The notes beneath the pieces were generated by a model. The model was not told the DNA's origin and did no database searches. It was given only the letters and a program-made list of their open reading frames with translations. Position numbers and translations under genes: made by a program. Of a DNA stretch of 64,000 bases, positions 31,310 through 39,972 are shown piece by piece (within the stretch, counting starts at the first letter, position 1; each line of letters opens with the position of its first letter). Source of the stretch: Actinomycetes bacterium (GTDB taxonomy: Bacteria > Actinomycetota > Coriobacteriia > Coriobacteriales > Eggerthellaceae). Location: contig JAEXAI010000010.1 in assembly GCA_023394615.1 (NCBI GenBank), positions 1 through 64,000 on the forward strand. The letters run 5' to 3'.

Positions 31310-32704
31310 GTGGCGCAATCGAAACGTATCATCTCGGAGGTTTCCCTGCGCCGAGTGCTCGGATTCGCCTTCAATCAGGGGTTCGTGTTCTTCCTGTTCT
31401 ACATGGGGGGAAACGTTTCCTACGATATCGGGGGTTTTCTCTTTGAGCGGGCCGATTTATTCGGCATGCTCTTTTTCATGGTTGTGGGTTTGGCCATCAT
31501 AAAAGATATTTCCGAGCGTCAGCGGGCTTTTTTGCTGTCGCGTCCCTTTCTGATTGTCTACGCGCTTTGCATGGTAGTCGGCTCGCCTTTGTTTTTAGGG
31601 GGTGTTGGTTTTCCCGAAGGGCTACTGGCTGAAAGCGTTTTGGTGGGTGTTCCCGCAGCGTGCCTGTTGGCTGCATGGGGGCGCTCGTTTGGTCGGGTAG
31701 ATACGGATCATTCCGTGCCTGAGGTGTTTTTAGGCAGTCTTGCCGCCGCATTTCTTTGCCTGTTTATATCGCTTTTCCCCGATAACGCGCTGCAAAATGT
31801 TTTATGCGTTCTGCCGCTGGCCAGCGTGGCATTGTTGGATGTGCCCGAGGCAAGTGCGAAAGCGCCTTCTGCTCCGTCGCTTGGTCACAATGAGAACACG
31901 GCGAATATGCTGTCGCTAAAAATTATCACCGGCACGCTCATGTTCGGCACGGCGGCTGGCCTGATGAAAGCTTATGCCACCGCTCCTGGATCTCCTTCGA
32001 TGACGCAGTATCCGTTGAGCATGCTGTTCTTCTGCGCGTTTCTGCTAGGGGCGCTTTCTTTATTGTTGTCGGACGGTTTCGGTAAAGGCGCGGCGCTGAA
32101 TAAATCCTATCGTCTTGCCATATTCGTCATGCTGTTCGGTATTCTGCTGATATTCGCCCCCGGCGCATCGTCGTGGCTGCCAGGTGAGGCGGTATCGCTT
32201 GCGGGGTATCTGGGTTTGGAAGCTGTGCTGATATCGCTGTTTTTGGTACTGGCCCGCATAAACGGCATCGATACGGCTCGATCGTTCACGCACGGTTTCA
32301 TCGCCTTGTTCGGAGGCGAGGCCATCGGGCTGGTGTGCGCGAACCTGTTCGATGCGGCCGGAGCGGACCTGTCTTTCGAAATCGCTGTGATGGCGGGCGC
32401 GCTGGTATTGTTCTCGTATGTATTCTTATTCACCGAGCAGGATTTCGGTGATTTGTCGGAAATCGTGACATCGGTGGATTCTTTCGACCAGGTGTGCGAG
32501 GCTATGTGCAAGCGTTTCAAACTCTCGAAACGCGAGGCTGAAATATTGCCGTTGGCACTGAAGGGGCGCACCAGCGAGCGCATTGCGCAGGGACTTTCCA
32601 TTTCGAAAAGTACCGCTGACACGCATTTGCGCCGCATATATATGAAAGCGGGAGTTCATAGCCGCCAAGAGCTTATCGATTTGAGCGAAGGGGAAACGCG
32701 ATGA
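31310..32704 (+). CDS. LuxR-type regulator with polytopic membrane N-domain
   Basis: 464-aa membrane transcription factor. Residues ~10-385 contain about twelve hydrophobic helices in MFS-like layout; residues ~398-460 are a LuxR/GerE helix-turn-helix (LSKREAEILPLALKGRTSER, ISKSTADTHLRRIYMKAG). This architecture is greatly expanded in Eggerthellaceae, where such genes often sit beside respiratory enzymes. The GTG at 31310 follows AAGGAAGGCGAAC. It overlaps mobBA by four bases (ATGA), so it likely responds to a membrane-borne or transported signal and controls molybdoenzyme functions. That is inference from context. Confidence 0.88.
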   Translation: MAQSKRIISEVSLRRVLGFAFNQGFVFFLFYMGGNVSYDIGGFLFERADLFGMLFFMVVGLAIIKDISERQRAFLLSRPFLIVYALCMVVGSPLFLGGVGFPEGLLAESVLVGVPAACLLAAWGRSFGRVDTDHSVPEVFLGSLAAAFLCLFISLFPDNALQNVLCVLPLASVALLDVPEASAKAPSAPSLGHNENTANMLSLKIITGTLMFGTAAGLMKAYATAPGSPSMTQYPLSMLFFCAFLLGALSLLLSDGFGKGAALNKSYRLAIFVMLFGILLIFAPGASSWLPGEAVSLAGYLGLEAVLISLFLVLARINGIDTARSFTHGFIALFGGEAIGLVCANLFDAAGADLSFEIAVMAGALVLFSYVFLFTEQDFGDLSEIVTSVDSFDQVCEAMCKRFKLSKREAEILPLALKGRTSERIAQGLSISKSTADTHLRRIYMKAGVHSRQELIDLSEGETR

Positions 32705-33981
32705 AGGTTTTGATGCCGTCCCCGGCGATAGCAATCGTCGGACGTCATAATTCGGGGAAGACTACGTTGATAGAGGGACTGATTGCCGAGTTGACTCGGC
32801 GAGGGCTCAATGTGGGCAGTGTGAAGCATCATAGCCATGTGGGTTTCGACTTCGATATTCCTGGCAAGGATTCCTATCGCCACCGTGCGGCCGGTGCGAC
32901 CGAATCGGTCATCGCGGCACCGGGCCAGATTGCTCGGGTGAAGAGCATCGAGGGAGAGGTTGAATGCGCGGATATCGTGGCGAGCATGCCCGGACACGAT
33001 ATCGTGGTTGTGGAGGGATATCGCAAAAGCGGGCTTCCCACCATTGAAATCATGCGCGCGGAAAACGATGCTGACGCGAAAGTGGCCCATGCGTTTTCTC
33101 AGGCCTCGCTTGCGGGAGTTTCTTTGGGAGCGGACAACGTGCAAGAGGCCCGCAGGGACAATCGCGCCGATTCTGCCAGTGGCTTAGATGGCGCGCCCAA
33201 TCGTGGTGACATTTCGAACAAGATGCCCACGGCTGCTACGGTGGCCATTGTAAGCGATATCCCTCTTGCTCGGGAAGCAGCCGATCGCTATGGCATTCCC
33301 TCGTTTGACGTGAATGCAATTGCGACGATTGCCGACTTCGTGCAAACTGAATACGTGCGGCAACGCGTGAGCGTGGTGATACAGGCAGGAGGCGAAAGCC
33401 GACGCATGGGGCGCAGCAAGGCGACCGTTCCTTTGGCTGGGCATCCGCTGATAACCCGTTTGGTCGAACGGTTGGCACCGGTGGCCGACGAGCTTATCAT
33501 CACCACGAACGAACCCGAGAATCTGGCCTTTTTACACGATGAGTTTCCCGACAACCGCATACGCTTGGTACGTGACGCCTTTGACTACCGAGGTGCGCTG
33601 CCGGGTTTGTTCACGGCGCTTGAGTCGGCTTCAAACGAATATGTGGCAATCGTTGCATGTGACATGGTGTTCGCATCCGCGGCACTCGTTGCCGCCGAAT
33701 GCCAGGAAATGAGCCGTACCGGCGCCGATGCGGTGGTGCCCGTGAACAAGCATGGATATGAGCCGTTTCACGCGCTGTATCGAAAAAGCACCTGCATTTC
33801 GGCGGTGCAGAAAAAGCTGGACGAGGGAGACAAGCGAGCTCAGGCTATTTTCCCCGACATTCGCATCTGCGAATTTCCCCAAGCGAAGGTTTTGGAAGTG
33901 GAGCCAATGGGCGGTTGCTTTGTGAACGTGAACACGCCTGAAGAACTTGAGGCGATAGAGAAAAAGTTTTTGGAGGGGTAG
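32701..33981 (+). CDS. mobBA: Fused MobB-MobA molybdopterin-guanine dinucleotide synthesis protein
   Basis: Residues ~1-165 are MobB, a P-loop GTP-binding adaptor (GRHNSGKTTLIEGLIAEL; VVVEGYRKSGLPTIEIMR). Residues ~220-426 are MobA, the guanylyltransferase that links GMP to molybdopterin (IQAGGESRRMGRSKATVPLA; IVACDMVFAS; VPVNKHGYEPFHALYRKS; GGCFVNVNTPEEL). Together they yield bis-MGD, the cofactor of FdhF. A ~50-residue variable linker joins them. The ATG overlaps the luxR stop. E. coli encodes the two as separate genes; order B-A fusions occur in anaerobes. Confidence 0.92.
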   Translation: MKVLMPSPAIAIVGRHNSGKTTLIEGLIAELTRRGLNVGSVKHHSHVGFDFDIPGKDSYRHRAAGATESVIAAPGQIARVKSIEGEVECADIVASMPGHDIVVVEGYRKSGLPTIEIMRAENDADAKVAHAFSQASLAGVSLGADNVQEARRDNRADSASGLDGAPNRGDISNKMPTAATVAIVSDIPLAREAADRYGIPSFDVNAIATIADFVQTEYVRQRVSVVIQAGGESRRMGRSKATVPLAGHPLITRLVERLAPVADELIITTNEPENLAFLHDEFPDNRIRLVRDAFDYRGALPGLFTALESASNEYVAIVACDMVFASAALVAAECQEMSRTGADAVVPVNKHGYEPFHALYRKSTCISAVQKKLDEGDKRAQAIFPDIRICEFPQAKVLEVEPMGGCFVNVNTPEELEAIEKKFLEG

Positions 33982-33982
33982 T

Positions 33983-35122
33983 ATGCCATCGGTTAACGAC
34001 ATCATCGAAATCGCCCAAGAACTGCAGACGAAATCAGTTTTGGTACTGGGTGATAAGTGCGTGACGGTGCGAAACCGCAATGCGCGGTGTCGAAAGTGCA
34101 TCGAGGCATGTCCTGTGAAAGATGCCATCACCATCGGTCATAATGAGATATCAATCGATTTCGATACGTGTTTGTCATGCGGAGCCTGTACGGCGGTATG
34201 CCCGACTGAAGCGTTGGTGCCGCTCGAGCCTATGGATGCCGATCTTGCGAACCATGTCACTCTCGCCTGTTTGAAAACCGATGATGGCCAAGCTGTGATC
34301 GCGTGTGCTCGAATCGATGCGAAACACGAGGCCGATCCGCGCAAGTACACGGCTGTGCCCTGTATGTGCCGAGTGGAAGAAAGTCTGCTGGTAGGACTTG
34401 CCGCGCATGGCATACACAAAATAGTGTTGGTGGATGGTGATTGTGCCACATGCAAGCTGCGCTCAACGCGCGCCACAGCAGACGCTGTGATTGACTCAGC
34501 CAACAATTTACTGAGCGTGTGGGGATCGCATGCGCAGGTGGTGCGTAGCAGCACGTTTCCCGCGCACTGCGCGCTCGAAGATGAGCGAGGGCTCTACGGC
34601 CAAGCCAGACGTAGCTTTTTCGGGGATGCAGGCCATACCGCAAAGGATGCTCTGGTTAAAACCGTGCTGAAAGAACTGAACACCAAACAAGACGAGCCCA
34701 CGCTGCGTGATCGTTTGATGGTGGGCGCAGGCAAGATGCCCCAGTTCAATGCTGCAAGGCGTATGAATGTGCTGGACGCCTTGGATAAAATGGGAGAGCC
34801 GAGCGAGGAAAACATCGACACGCGGTTGTGGGGTCGCGTGGAAATAGATACAGATGTATGCAATGGATGTGCTATGTGCACGGTGTTTTGCCCGACCGGA
34901 GCGCTTCGCAAAGGCGATGAAGAAGAGCGAAAGCAGCAAGGCCTTGAGTTGATTATGGAGTTCGACAGCTCCGAATGCGTGCAGTGCCATTTGTGCGCAG
35001 ACTCGTGTTTCAAGGAATGTCTACACGTGTCATCGCATGTGAGTACCGAGGAATTGTTCGATTTCGAGCCGCGCGTGTTCGAAATCGTCGCACAACAGGG
35101 AAAAAAGAAGGGCTTTTTCTAA
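33983..35122 (+). CDS. Polyferredoxin-type 4Fe-4S protein
   Basis: 379-aa cytoplasmic iron-sulfur protein. An N-terminal bis-cluster ferredoxin domain has CRKCIEACPVKDAI and CLSCGACTAVCPTEAL; the middle (PCMCRVEESLLVGLAAHG, VDGDCATCKLR) resembles the cysteine-containing delta-subunit/HdrA-linked domains; a C-terminal bis-cluster domain has CNGCAMCTVFCPTGAL and CVQCHLCADSCFKECL. Two bases after the mobBA stop with TGGAGGGG as ribosome-binding site, hence the third gene of the luxR operon. It probably relays electrons to a molybdoenzyme or serves its maturation; the partner is unknown. Confidence 0.8.
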   Translation: MPSVNDIIEIAQELQTKSVLVLGDKCVTVRNRNARCRKCIEACPVKDAITIGHNEISIDFDTCLSCGACTAVCPTEALVPLEPMDADLANHVTLACLKTDDGQAVIACARIDAKHEADPRKYTAVPCMCRVEESLLVGLAAHGIHKIVLVDGDCATCKLRSTRATADAVIDSANNLLSVWGSHAQVVRSSTFPAHCALEDERGLYGQARRSFFGDAGHTAKDALVKTVLKELNTKQDEPTLRDRLMVGAGKMPQFNAARRMNVLDALDKMGEPSEENIDTRLWGRVEIDTDVCNGCAMCTVFCPTGALRKGDEEERKQQGLELIMEFDSSECVQCHLCADSCFKECLHVSSHVSTEELFDFEPRVFEIVAQQGKKKGFF

Positions 35123-35424
35123 GGCTTTGCCGCACGCTTACAGCCCATCGCACTGCGTACCTGCACCCTTGATCATCGGAGTGCCTGCAGCCCATTGCGC
35201 CGTTCGCCAGATGTGTGCAGCATGATGTGACAACGGCGTCTGCGGTTCCCGTGAAGCCTGTCGGCGATAGATGCCCCCTGTGGTATACTTGCGCTTGCTT
35301 TAGCGCGCTAGAGTTATAGAGCAGTGGAGCAATTGGGAGCAAGGGCGCAAACGGCAATGCAAACAGCAAGCCCATCGAAGGGCACTTGCGCAGAATCACC
35401 TCTTGGGGGAAGGATTATTACACT
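35123..35424. promoter_or_regulatory. Intergenic region before the ABC importer operon
   Basis: About 300 bp without a gene. TATACT near 35284 is a possible -10 box. Imperfect repeats of GCAGCCCATTGC-like sequence are seen near 35140-35200. No riboswitch consensus was recognised. Confidence 0.35.
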
Positions 35425-36282
35425 ATGAAGAAAAAGTTCGCCATCGTATTCGCATGCGCGCTTGCCTTGTGCATGAGCGTGATCGTGCTAGCTGGATGCT
35501 CGTCATCCAGTTCATCATCAAGCAAGCAGTCAAGCGAGCAGTCGTCTAGCGACAATGCCACTCGCACGAAACTCACCGTTGGTTTCGACCAGGATTTCCC
35601 GCCATACGGCTATGTGGGTGATGACGGTAAATTCACCGGCTTCGACCTTGATTTGGCTGCTGAAGTGGCCAATCGCAACGGTTGGGAAATCGAGTACAAG
35701 CCTATCAATTGGGATGCGAAAGACCTTGAGCTTTCCAGCGGTTCCATTGATTGCATTTGGAACGGATTCACCATCGAAGGACGTGAAGATGGGTACACGT
35801 TTACCGATCCCTACATGGACAACACCCAGGTAGTCGTGGTTCGCAACGATTCCGGCATCACGTCTTTGGCGGATTTGTCCGGCAAGACCGTGCTGGCACA
35901 GGCTGATAGCGCCGCATATAACTTGCTCATTGCAGGCGGCGATCAGGAAGCGCTTGCCGCCACGTTCAAACAACTGCAGACCACGCCTGACTATAACACC
36001 GCATTCATGGAGCTGGAAAGCGGCGCTGTTGACGCAGTGGCCATCGACAGCCCTGTTGCGAAGTTCCAGACTTCAGGCAAGGAAGGCACCTACACTATCT
36101 TGAGCGAGCAGCTTTCTTCCGAGCACTATGGCGTTGGATTCCTGAAGGGCAACACCGAGCTGCGCGACCAGGTTGAAAAGACCTTGAAGGAAATGACCGC
36201 AGACGGCACTGTGAAGAAACTTTGCGAGAAATATGCCGATCAGGGTATCAGCTACGAGCAGTGGATTCTGCCCGCCGCATAG
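35425..36282 (+). CDS. Amino-acid ABC transporter substrate-binding lipoprotein
   Basis: 285-aa periplasmic-type binding protein, family 3, anchored by lipid outside the membrane. The signal peptide ends in the lipobox VLAGC at residues ~21-25, then a Ser-rich linker. The SBP_bac_3 fold shows VGFDQDFPPYGYVGDDG, GFDLDLAAEVANRNGWEIEY, IDCIWNGFTIEGRE and TDPYMDNTQVVVV. These match polar or glutamine/cystine-type binders; the precise ligand is unknown. Start at 35425 gives a clean signal peptide, with AAGGA ten bases upstream. The first gene of a complete importer with the permease and ATPase downstream. Confidence 0.92.
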   Translation: MKKKFAIVFACALALCMSVIVLAGCSSSSSSSSKQSSEQSSSDNATRTKLTVGFDQDFPPYGYVGDDGKFTGFDLDLAAEVANRNGWEIEYKPINWDAKDLELSSGSIDCIWNGFTIEGREDGYTFTDPYMDNTQVVVVRNDSGITSLADLSGKTVLAQADSAAYNLLIAGGDQEALAATFKQLQTTPDYNTAFMELESGAVDAVAIDSPVAKFQTSGKEGTYTILSEQLSSEHYGVGFLKGNTELRDQVEKTLKEMTADGTVKKLCEKYADQGISYEQWILPAA

Positions 36283-36306
36283 ACAAGCGTTCAAACGTTG
36301 AACCAC

Positions 36307-36335
36307 CGGCCCGCGGACGTACGGTTCGCGGGCCG
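36307..36335 (+). promoter_or_regulatory. Intercistronic hairpin between binding-protein and permease genes
   Basis: Perfect 9-bp stem CGGCCCGCG/CGCGGGCCG. Such hairpins commonly stabilise the abundant binding-protein mRNA or attenuate the distal genes. Confidence 0.7.
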
Positions 36336-36370
36336 ATATGTTGAAAAGCGCTTTGCGCGGAAAGGGCGTT

Positions 36371-37051
36371 ATGGAATTCTCGACGATGATGGGCATGCTC
36401 GGCAACGGCTTCATTGCGACGTTGCAGATTTTCTTCCTCACGTTGCTGGGGGCATTGCCATTGGGCCTTGTCATCGCGTTTCTGCGCATGAATCGCCTCG
36501 GTTTCAAAGTAGGCAAAAATCGCATTCGCCCCATTTCGCTTATCGTGCAGTTCTACATTTCTATCATGCGTGGCACTCCTTTGATGCTGCAATTGCTGGT
36601 CATCTATTTCGGGCCGTACTACTTGTTCGGCCAACAGCTGACTGATACTTCGCGCTTTACTGCGACCATCGTCGCCTTCATTTTGAATTACGCCGCGTAT
36701 TTCGCGGAAATCTACCGCAGCGGCATCGAGAGCATCCCGCGCGGACAATACGAGGCGGCCGACGTGCTGGGCTATTCGCGTGCTCAGCGCTTCTTTAGGA
36801 TTATCTTCCCGCAGATGATCAAAAGGATACTGCCGCCCATGACCAATGAGATTATCACGCTGGTGAAAGATACCTCGTTGGCATTTGCCATCGGTTTCGT
36901 AGAGATGTTCACGGTGGCAAAATCCATTGCTGCAAGCCAGCGCACCATGGCGGCATTCGTAGCAGCGGGCATCATATACTACGTGGCCAACCTGCTGCTT
37001 GCGTTCATCATGAACCGTGTGGAAAAGAAGATGGCCTATTACCACGACTAG
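36371..37051 (+). CDS. Polar amino-acid ABC transporter permease
   Basis: 226-aa HisM/GlnP-type inner membrane permease with about five helices. N-terminal family motif IMRGTPLMLQLLVIYFG and the EAA loop YRSGIESIPRGQYEAADVLG, which contacts the ATPase, are evident. The ATG at 36371 is preferred over 36338, which would begin inside the intercistronic hairpin region. Single permease gene, so it probably acts as a homodimer with the ATPase encoded 66 bp downstream. Confidence 0.92.
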   Translation: MEFSTMMGMLGNGFIATLQIFFLTLLGALPLGLVIAFLRMNRLGFKVGKNRIRPISLIVQFYISIMRGTPLMLQLLVIYFGPYYLFGQQLTDTSRFTATIVAFILNYAAYFAEIYRSGIESIPRGQYEAADVLGYSRAQRFFRIIFPQMIKRILPPMTNEIITLVKDTSLAFAIGFVEMFTVAKSIAASQRTMAAFVAAGIIYYVANLLLAFIMNRVEKKMAYYHD

Positions 37052-37117
37052 CGACGCACAGCGCCGTTTGATCGTGCAGCCATTCGGGCGTTTTGAAGGA
37101 ACCGAGCGAGGACAGCT

Positions 37118-37879
37118 ATGAGTATCGTATCAATGAATCATATCGAAAAGCGATTTGGCGAGAGCGTCGTTTTGAAAGATATCAGCGTCAGCGTTGATAA
37201 AGGCGAGGTCGTGGGTATTATCGGCCCTTCAGGCAGCGGCAAATCGACGCTTCTGCGTTGCGCGACTTTGCTGGAAACGTTTGAAGCTGGCAAACTCGTC
37301 TACGATGAACTAGTCGTCGCGGAAAACAATGCGGATGGTCGCGCAGTATATGCTGCCAAGCTGGTGCAGCAGCGTGCCAAGGCAAAATTCGGTTTGGTGT
37401 TTCAAAACTTCAACCTCTTTCCGCATCACAGTGTGCTGAGAAACGTGATGGAGGCACCGTTGCTGGTGCAGAAGCGTCCGCGTGACGAAGTGGAGATCCA
37501 AGCACGCAAACTCATCGAACAGATGGGGCTTGTGGGCAAAGAAGATTTGGTGCCTTGCGAACTATCAGGCGGTCAGCAGCAGCGAGTGGCTATTGCTCGC
37601 GCATTGTGCCTGAACCCCGAGATTCTGTTTTTCGACGAGCCTACCAGCGCGCTGGATCCTGAGTTGACCCAAGAAGTGCTGAAGGTTATCCGTGATTTGG
37701 CAATGCAGCATATGACCATGGTTATCGTGACGCACGAGATGATGTTTGCTCGCGACGTGGCCGATCGCATCGTGTTCATGGACGATGGCGTTATCGTGGA
37801 AGAGGGCAAGGCGTCCGACGTCATAAACAACCCGCAGCATAATCGCACGAAAGCATTCTTGCACAAATACGAGAACTGA
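37118..37879 (+). CDS. Polar amino-acid ABC transporter ATP-binding protein
   Basis: 253-aa GlnQ/HisP-type ATPase. Walker A GIIGPSGSGKSTLLRC, Q-loop VFQNFNLFPHHSVL, signature LSGGQQQRVAIARAL, Walker B ILFFDEPTSALDP, and H-loop VTHEMMFARDVADR are intact. It energises uptake through the preceding permease. Its stop codon lies only 20 bp from the 3' end of the convergent tRNA-Sec gene, so read-through in either direction is possible. Confidence 0.95.
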   Translation: MSIVSMNHIEKRFGESVVLKDISVSVDKGEVVGIIGPSGSGKSTLLRCATLLETFEAGKLVYDELVVAENNADGRAVYAAKLVQQRAKAKFGLVFQNFNLFPHHSVLRNVMEAPLLVQKRPRDEVEIQARKLIEQMGLVGKEDLVPCELSGGQQQRVAIARALCLNPEILFFDEPTSALDPELTQEVLKVIRDLAMQHMTMVIVTHEMMFARDVADRIVFMDDGVIVEEGKASDVINNPQHNRTKAFLHKYEN

Positions 37880-37899
37880 TAGCAGTCCTTATCTTCAAA

Positions 37900-37997
37900 T
37901 GGCGGAGACGTGTGCGAATCGAACACACCCGAGACGTTCTGCGCGCCCCACAGCGGCTTTGAAGGCCGTGGACCCCACCAGGGAATCATCCGTCTCC
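37900..37997 (-). tRNA. selC: tRNA-Sec (anticodon UCA)
   Basis: The minus strand gives a 98-nt tRNA with CCA. The extended acceptor begins GGAGACGG and ends CGTCTCCG; the anticodon region GGCCTTCAAAGCC exposes TCA; a very long variable arm (GTGGGGCGCGCAGAACGTCTC) precedes the T arm GGTGTGTTCGATTCGCACAC. These are hallmarks of bacterial tRNA-Sec. It lies directly downstream of selB on the same strand. Confidence 0.96.
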
Positions 37998-38040
37998 GTG
38001 AAGATTGATCGAGCTTTCGATCAGCAATTAGTATACAGCA

Positions 38041-39972
38041 TCAATGATGTTTCAAAACGCGATTGTCGCCATCGCGCTCAGTAAATCCAAGACCGTCGAA
38101 ATGTTCCAGTACTGGGACGGCATATTTCCTGCTCATACCCAAGACGCCCTTCAAAGTGGCGACGGTGCCGTCTGCGCCTTTGGACAGGTGAGCACCGAGC
38201 GATTCCTTGCATCTGTCGATGACGGCACGGTCGAAGAAAAGCTCACTGGTGATGCGGCACGCTTTGCCGTCGGCATCGAGCGTGGCAAGCGCTTTGCGCG
38301 CCACAGACGTAGAAACACCCACCTGTTTGGCTAAATCGCTGACAAGGGGAGGAGCGCTTCCCGTATCTTTTAAAACAGCCAATATGGCTGAAGCGGCCTG
38401 TGCCTCGGCTTGTTTGGCTGCGCCATGCGCGCTGGGATGTCCGACTTCCCCTCCGTTCACCACGGCCTGTCCGGCACGAACGGCCTCATCAAGCAAAGCA
38501 TCGAAGCAGGCAGGCGTGGCTCGTTTGCAGCAGATACGCCGCAGTGCTTCTTTGGATATGCCTGTTGCGTCCGGGTTTTTCGCATGAAAATCTATCAGCG
38601 CGCGCCCTATTTGAGCGATGAGTTTCTGACGGGTGGGCTGTGTGGTGTAGTAAGGCGCGCTGCCGATAGTGATGGCGTGCTTTGCGGCAACGGCTTTGGA
38701 AAGGCAGTCGGTCACATCGTGTTTTTGCAAGCCTATTGCTTCTGTTAGCTCATCCAATGTGACAGGTTCGGCTTCCAGCGCCAGCGCCCGCTCGACGGCC
38801 GTTTGCGAATCGCCTGCGCGCAGTGCTTCTAGCAGTTGCATTTCCGTATCGTTTGGAGTTGTGCGACGCCGCGGATGGGCAAGCACAATTTGACCACCGC
38901 CGACCACTTGCACAGGGGAATACGTGCGCAGAACGAACCTGTCGCCGAAGCTCACAGGCAGCGGCTCTTCCATGCGTATCTGTGCATAGGCGCTTTGCCC
39001 CGGGGCCAATGCGGGTGCTCCATTGAATAAAAGCACGCGGCCCAATGCCTCGCGGGTACCGTGTGCGACGTGCATGCGTGATCCGGATTCAATTGACTTT
39101 CCGCTGTTTGCCGTATCCATATATGTCAGGTAGACATCGAAATGATCGCTGGGATGCAATGTAGCCTCTGCGGCGATGAAGTCGCCAGGGCGCACTTGGT
39201 TGGTTGACACCCCGTTCAGGTTCAGCGCCACGCGGTTGCCGGCGCGCGCAGCATCAAGCGATTCGCCGTGCTCTTGCACTGCGCGGATGCGGCAGGTGAT
39301 GCCGGATGGGAACACCTGCACCACGTCGTCAACGTGCGCGGTTCCGCTCCACAGCGTGCCCGTTACCACGGTACCCGATCCCTTCACGGAAAAAGAGCGG
39401 TCCACGGGCAGGCGCAAAGTATTGCCGCGGTTCAAATGTGAAACGCCTGTGCAGGCATCTTGGATAGCTTGTTTCAATTCGGTGAGCCCTGCGCCTGTTC
39501 TGCTGGATACAGCCACGATGGCAGCGTCGGCGTAAGCGGTATTCGATAAATACGTACGTATTTCTTCTTGCATGAATCCGACCCATTCGGTATCGACCAA
39601 ATCAGTTTTCGTCAACGCGACCACGCATGCGGGTACGGCCAGCGTTTGCAGCACGGCGATATGCTCGATGGTCTGTGGCATGATGCCGTCATCGGCAGCC
39701 ACAGTGAGAAGCGCCACGTCTATGCCGGTCGATCCCGCTATCATCTGACGGATGAATTTCTCATGTCCCGGCACATCGACGACGCCCATCGTGCGTCCAT
39801 CAGGCAATTCCAACTGCGCGAATCCCAGCTGGATGGTGATGCCGCGTTTTTTCTCTTCCTGCAACCAATCTGGGTCGGTGCCGGTCAGCGCCATGATTAA
39901 AGACGATTTGCCATGGTCGATATGCCCGGCGGTGCCCAGTATCAGATCGGGCTTTCCAGATTTTGCGCTCAT
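38041..39972 (-). CDS. selB: Selenocysteine-specific elongation factor SelB
   Basis: 643-aa GTPase that carries Sec-tRNA(Sec) to UGA codons marked by a SECIS hairpin. G1 is GTAGHIDHGKSSL, switch I/G2 KKRGITIQLG, G3 DVPGHEKFI, G4 TKTDLVD. EF-Tu-like domains 2-3 follow, then C-terminal winged helices (~430-643) that bind the SECIS (for example LVSDLAKQVGVSTSVARKAL). Length fits SelB. The ATG overlaps the selA stop by four bases (ATGA). In this window the likely targets are fdhF and arsS. Confidence 0.96.
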   Translation of the reverse strand: MSAKSGKPDLILGTAGHIDHGKSSLIMALTGTDPDWLQEEKKRGITIQLGFAQLELPDGRTMGVVDVPGHEKFIRQMIAGSTGIDVALLTVAADDGIMPQTIEHIAVLQTLAVPACVVALTKTDLVDTEWVGFMQEEIRTYLSNTAYADAAIVAVSSRTGAGLTELKQAIQDACTGVSHLNRGNTLRLPVDRSFSVKGSGTVVTGTLWSGTAHVDDVVQVFPSGITCRIRAVQEHGESLDAARAGNRVALNLNGVSTNQVRPGDFIAAEATLHPSDHFDVYLTYMDTANSGKSIESGSRMHVAHGTREALGRVLLFNGAPALAPGQSAYAQIRMEEPLPVSFGDRFVLRTYSPVQVVGGGQIVLAHPRRRTTPNDTEMQLLEALRAGDSQTAVERALALEAEPVTLDELTEAIGLQKHDVTDCLSKAVAAKHAITIGSAPYYTTQPTRQKLIAQIGRALIDFHAKNPDATGISKEALRRICCKRATPACFDALLDEAVRAGQAVVNGGEVGHPSAHGAAKQAEAQAASAILAVLKDTGSAPPLVSDLAKQVGVSTSVARKALATLDADGKACRITSELFFDRAVIDRCKESLGAHLSKGADGTVATLKGVLGMSRKYAVPVLEHFDGLGFTERDGDNRVLKHH

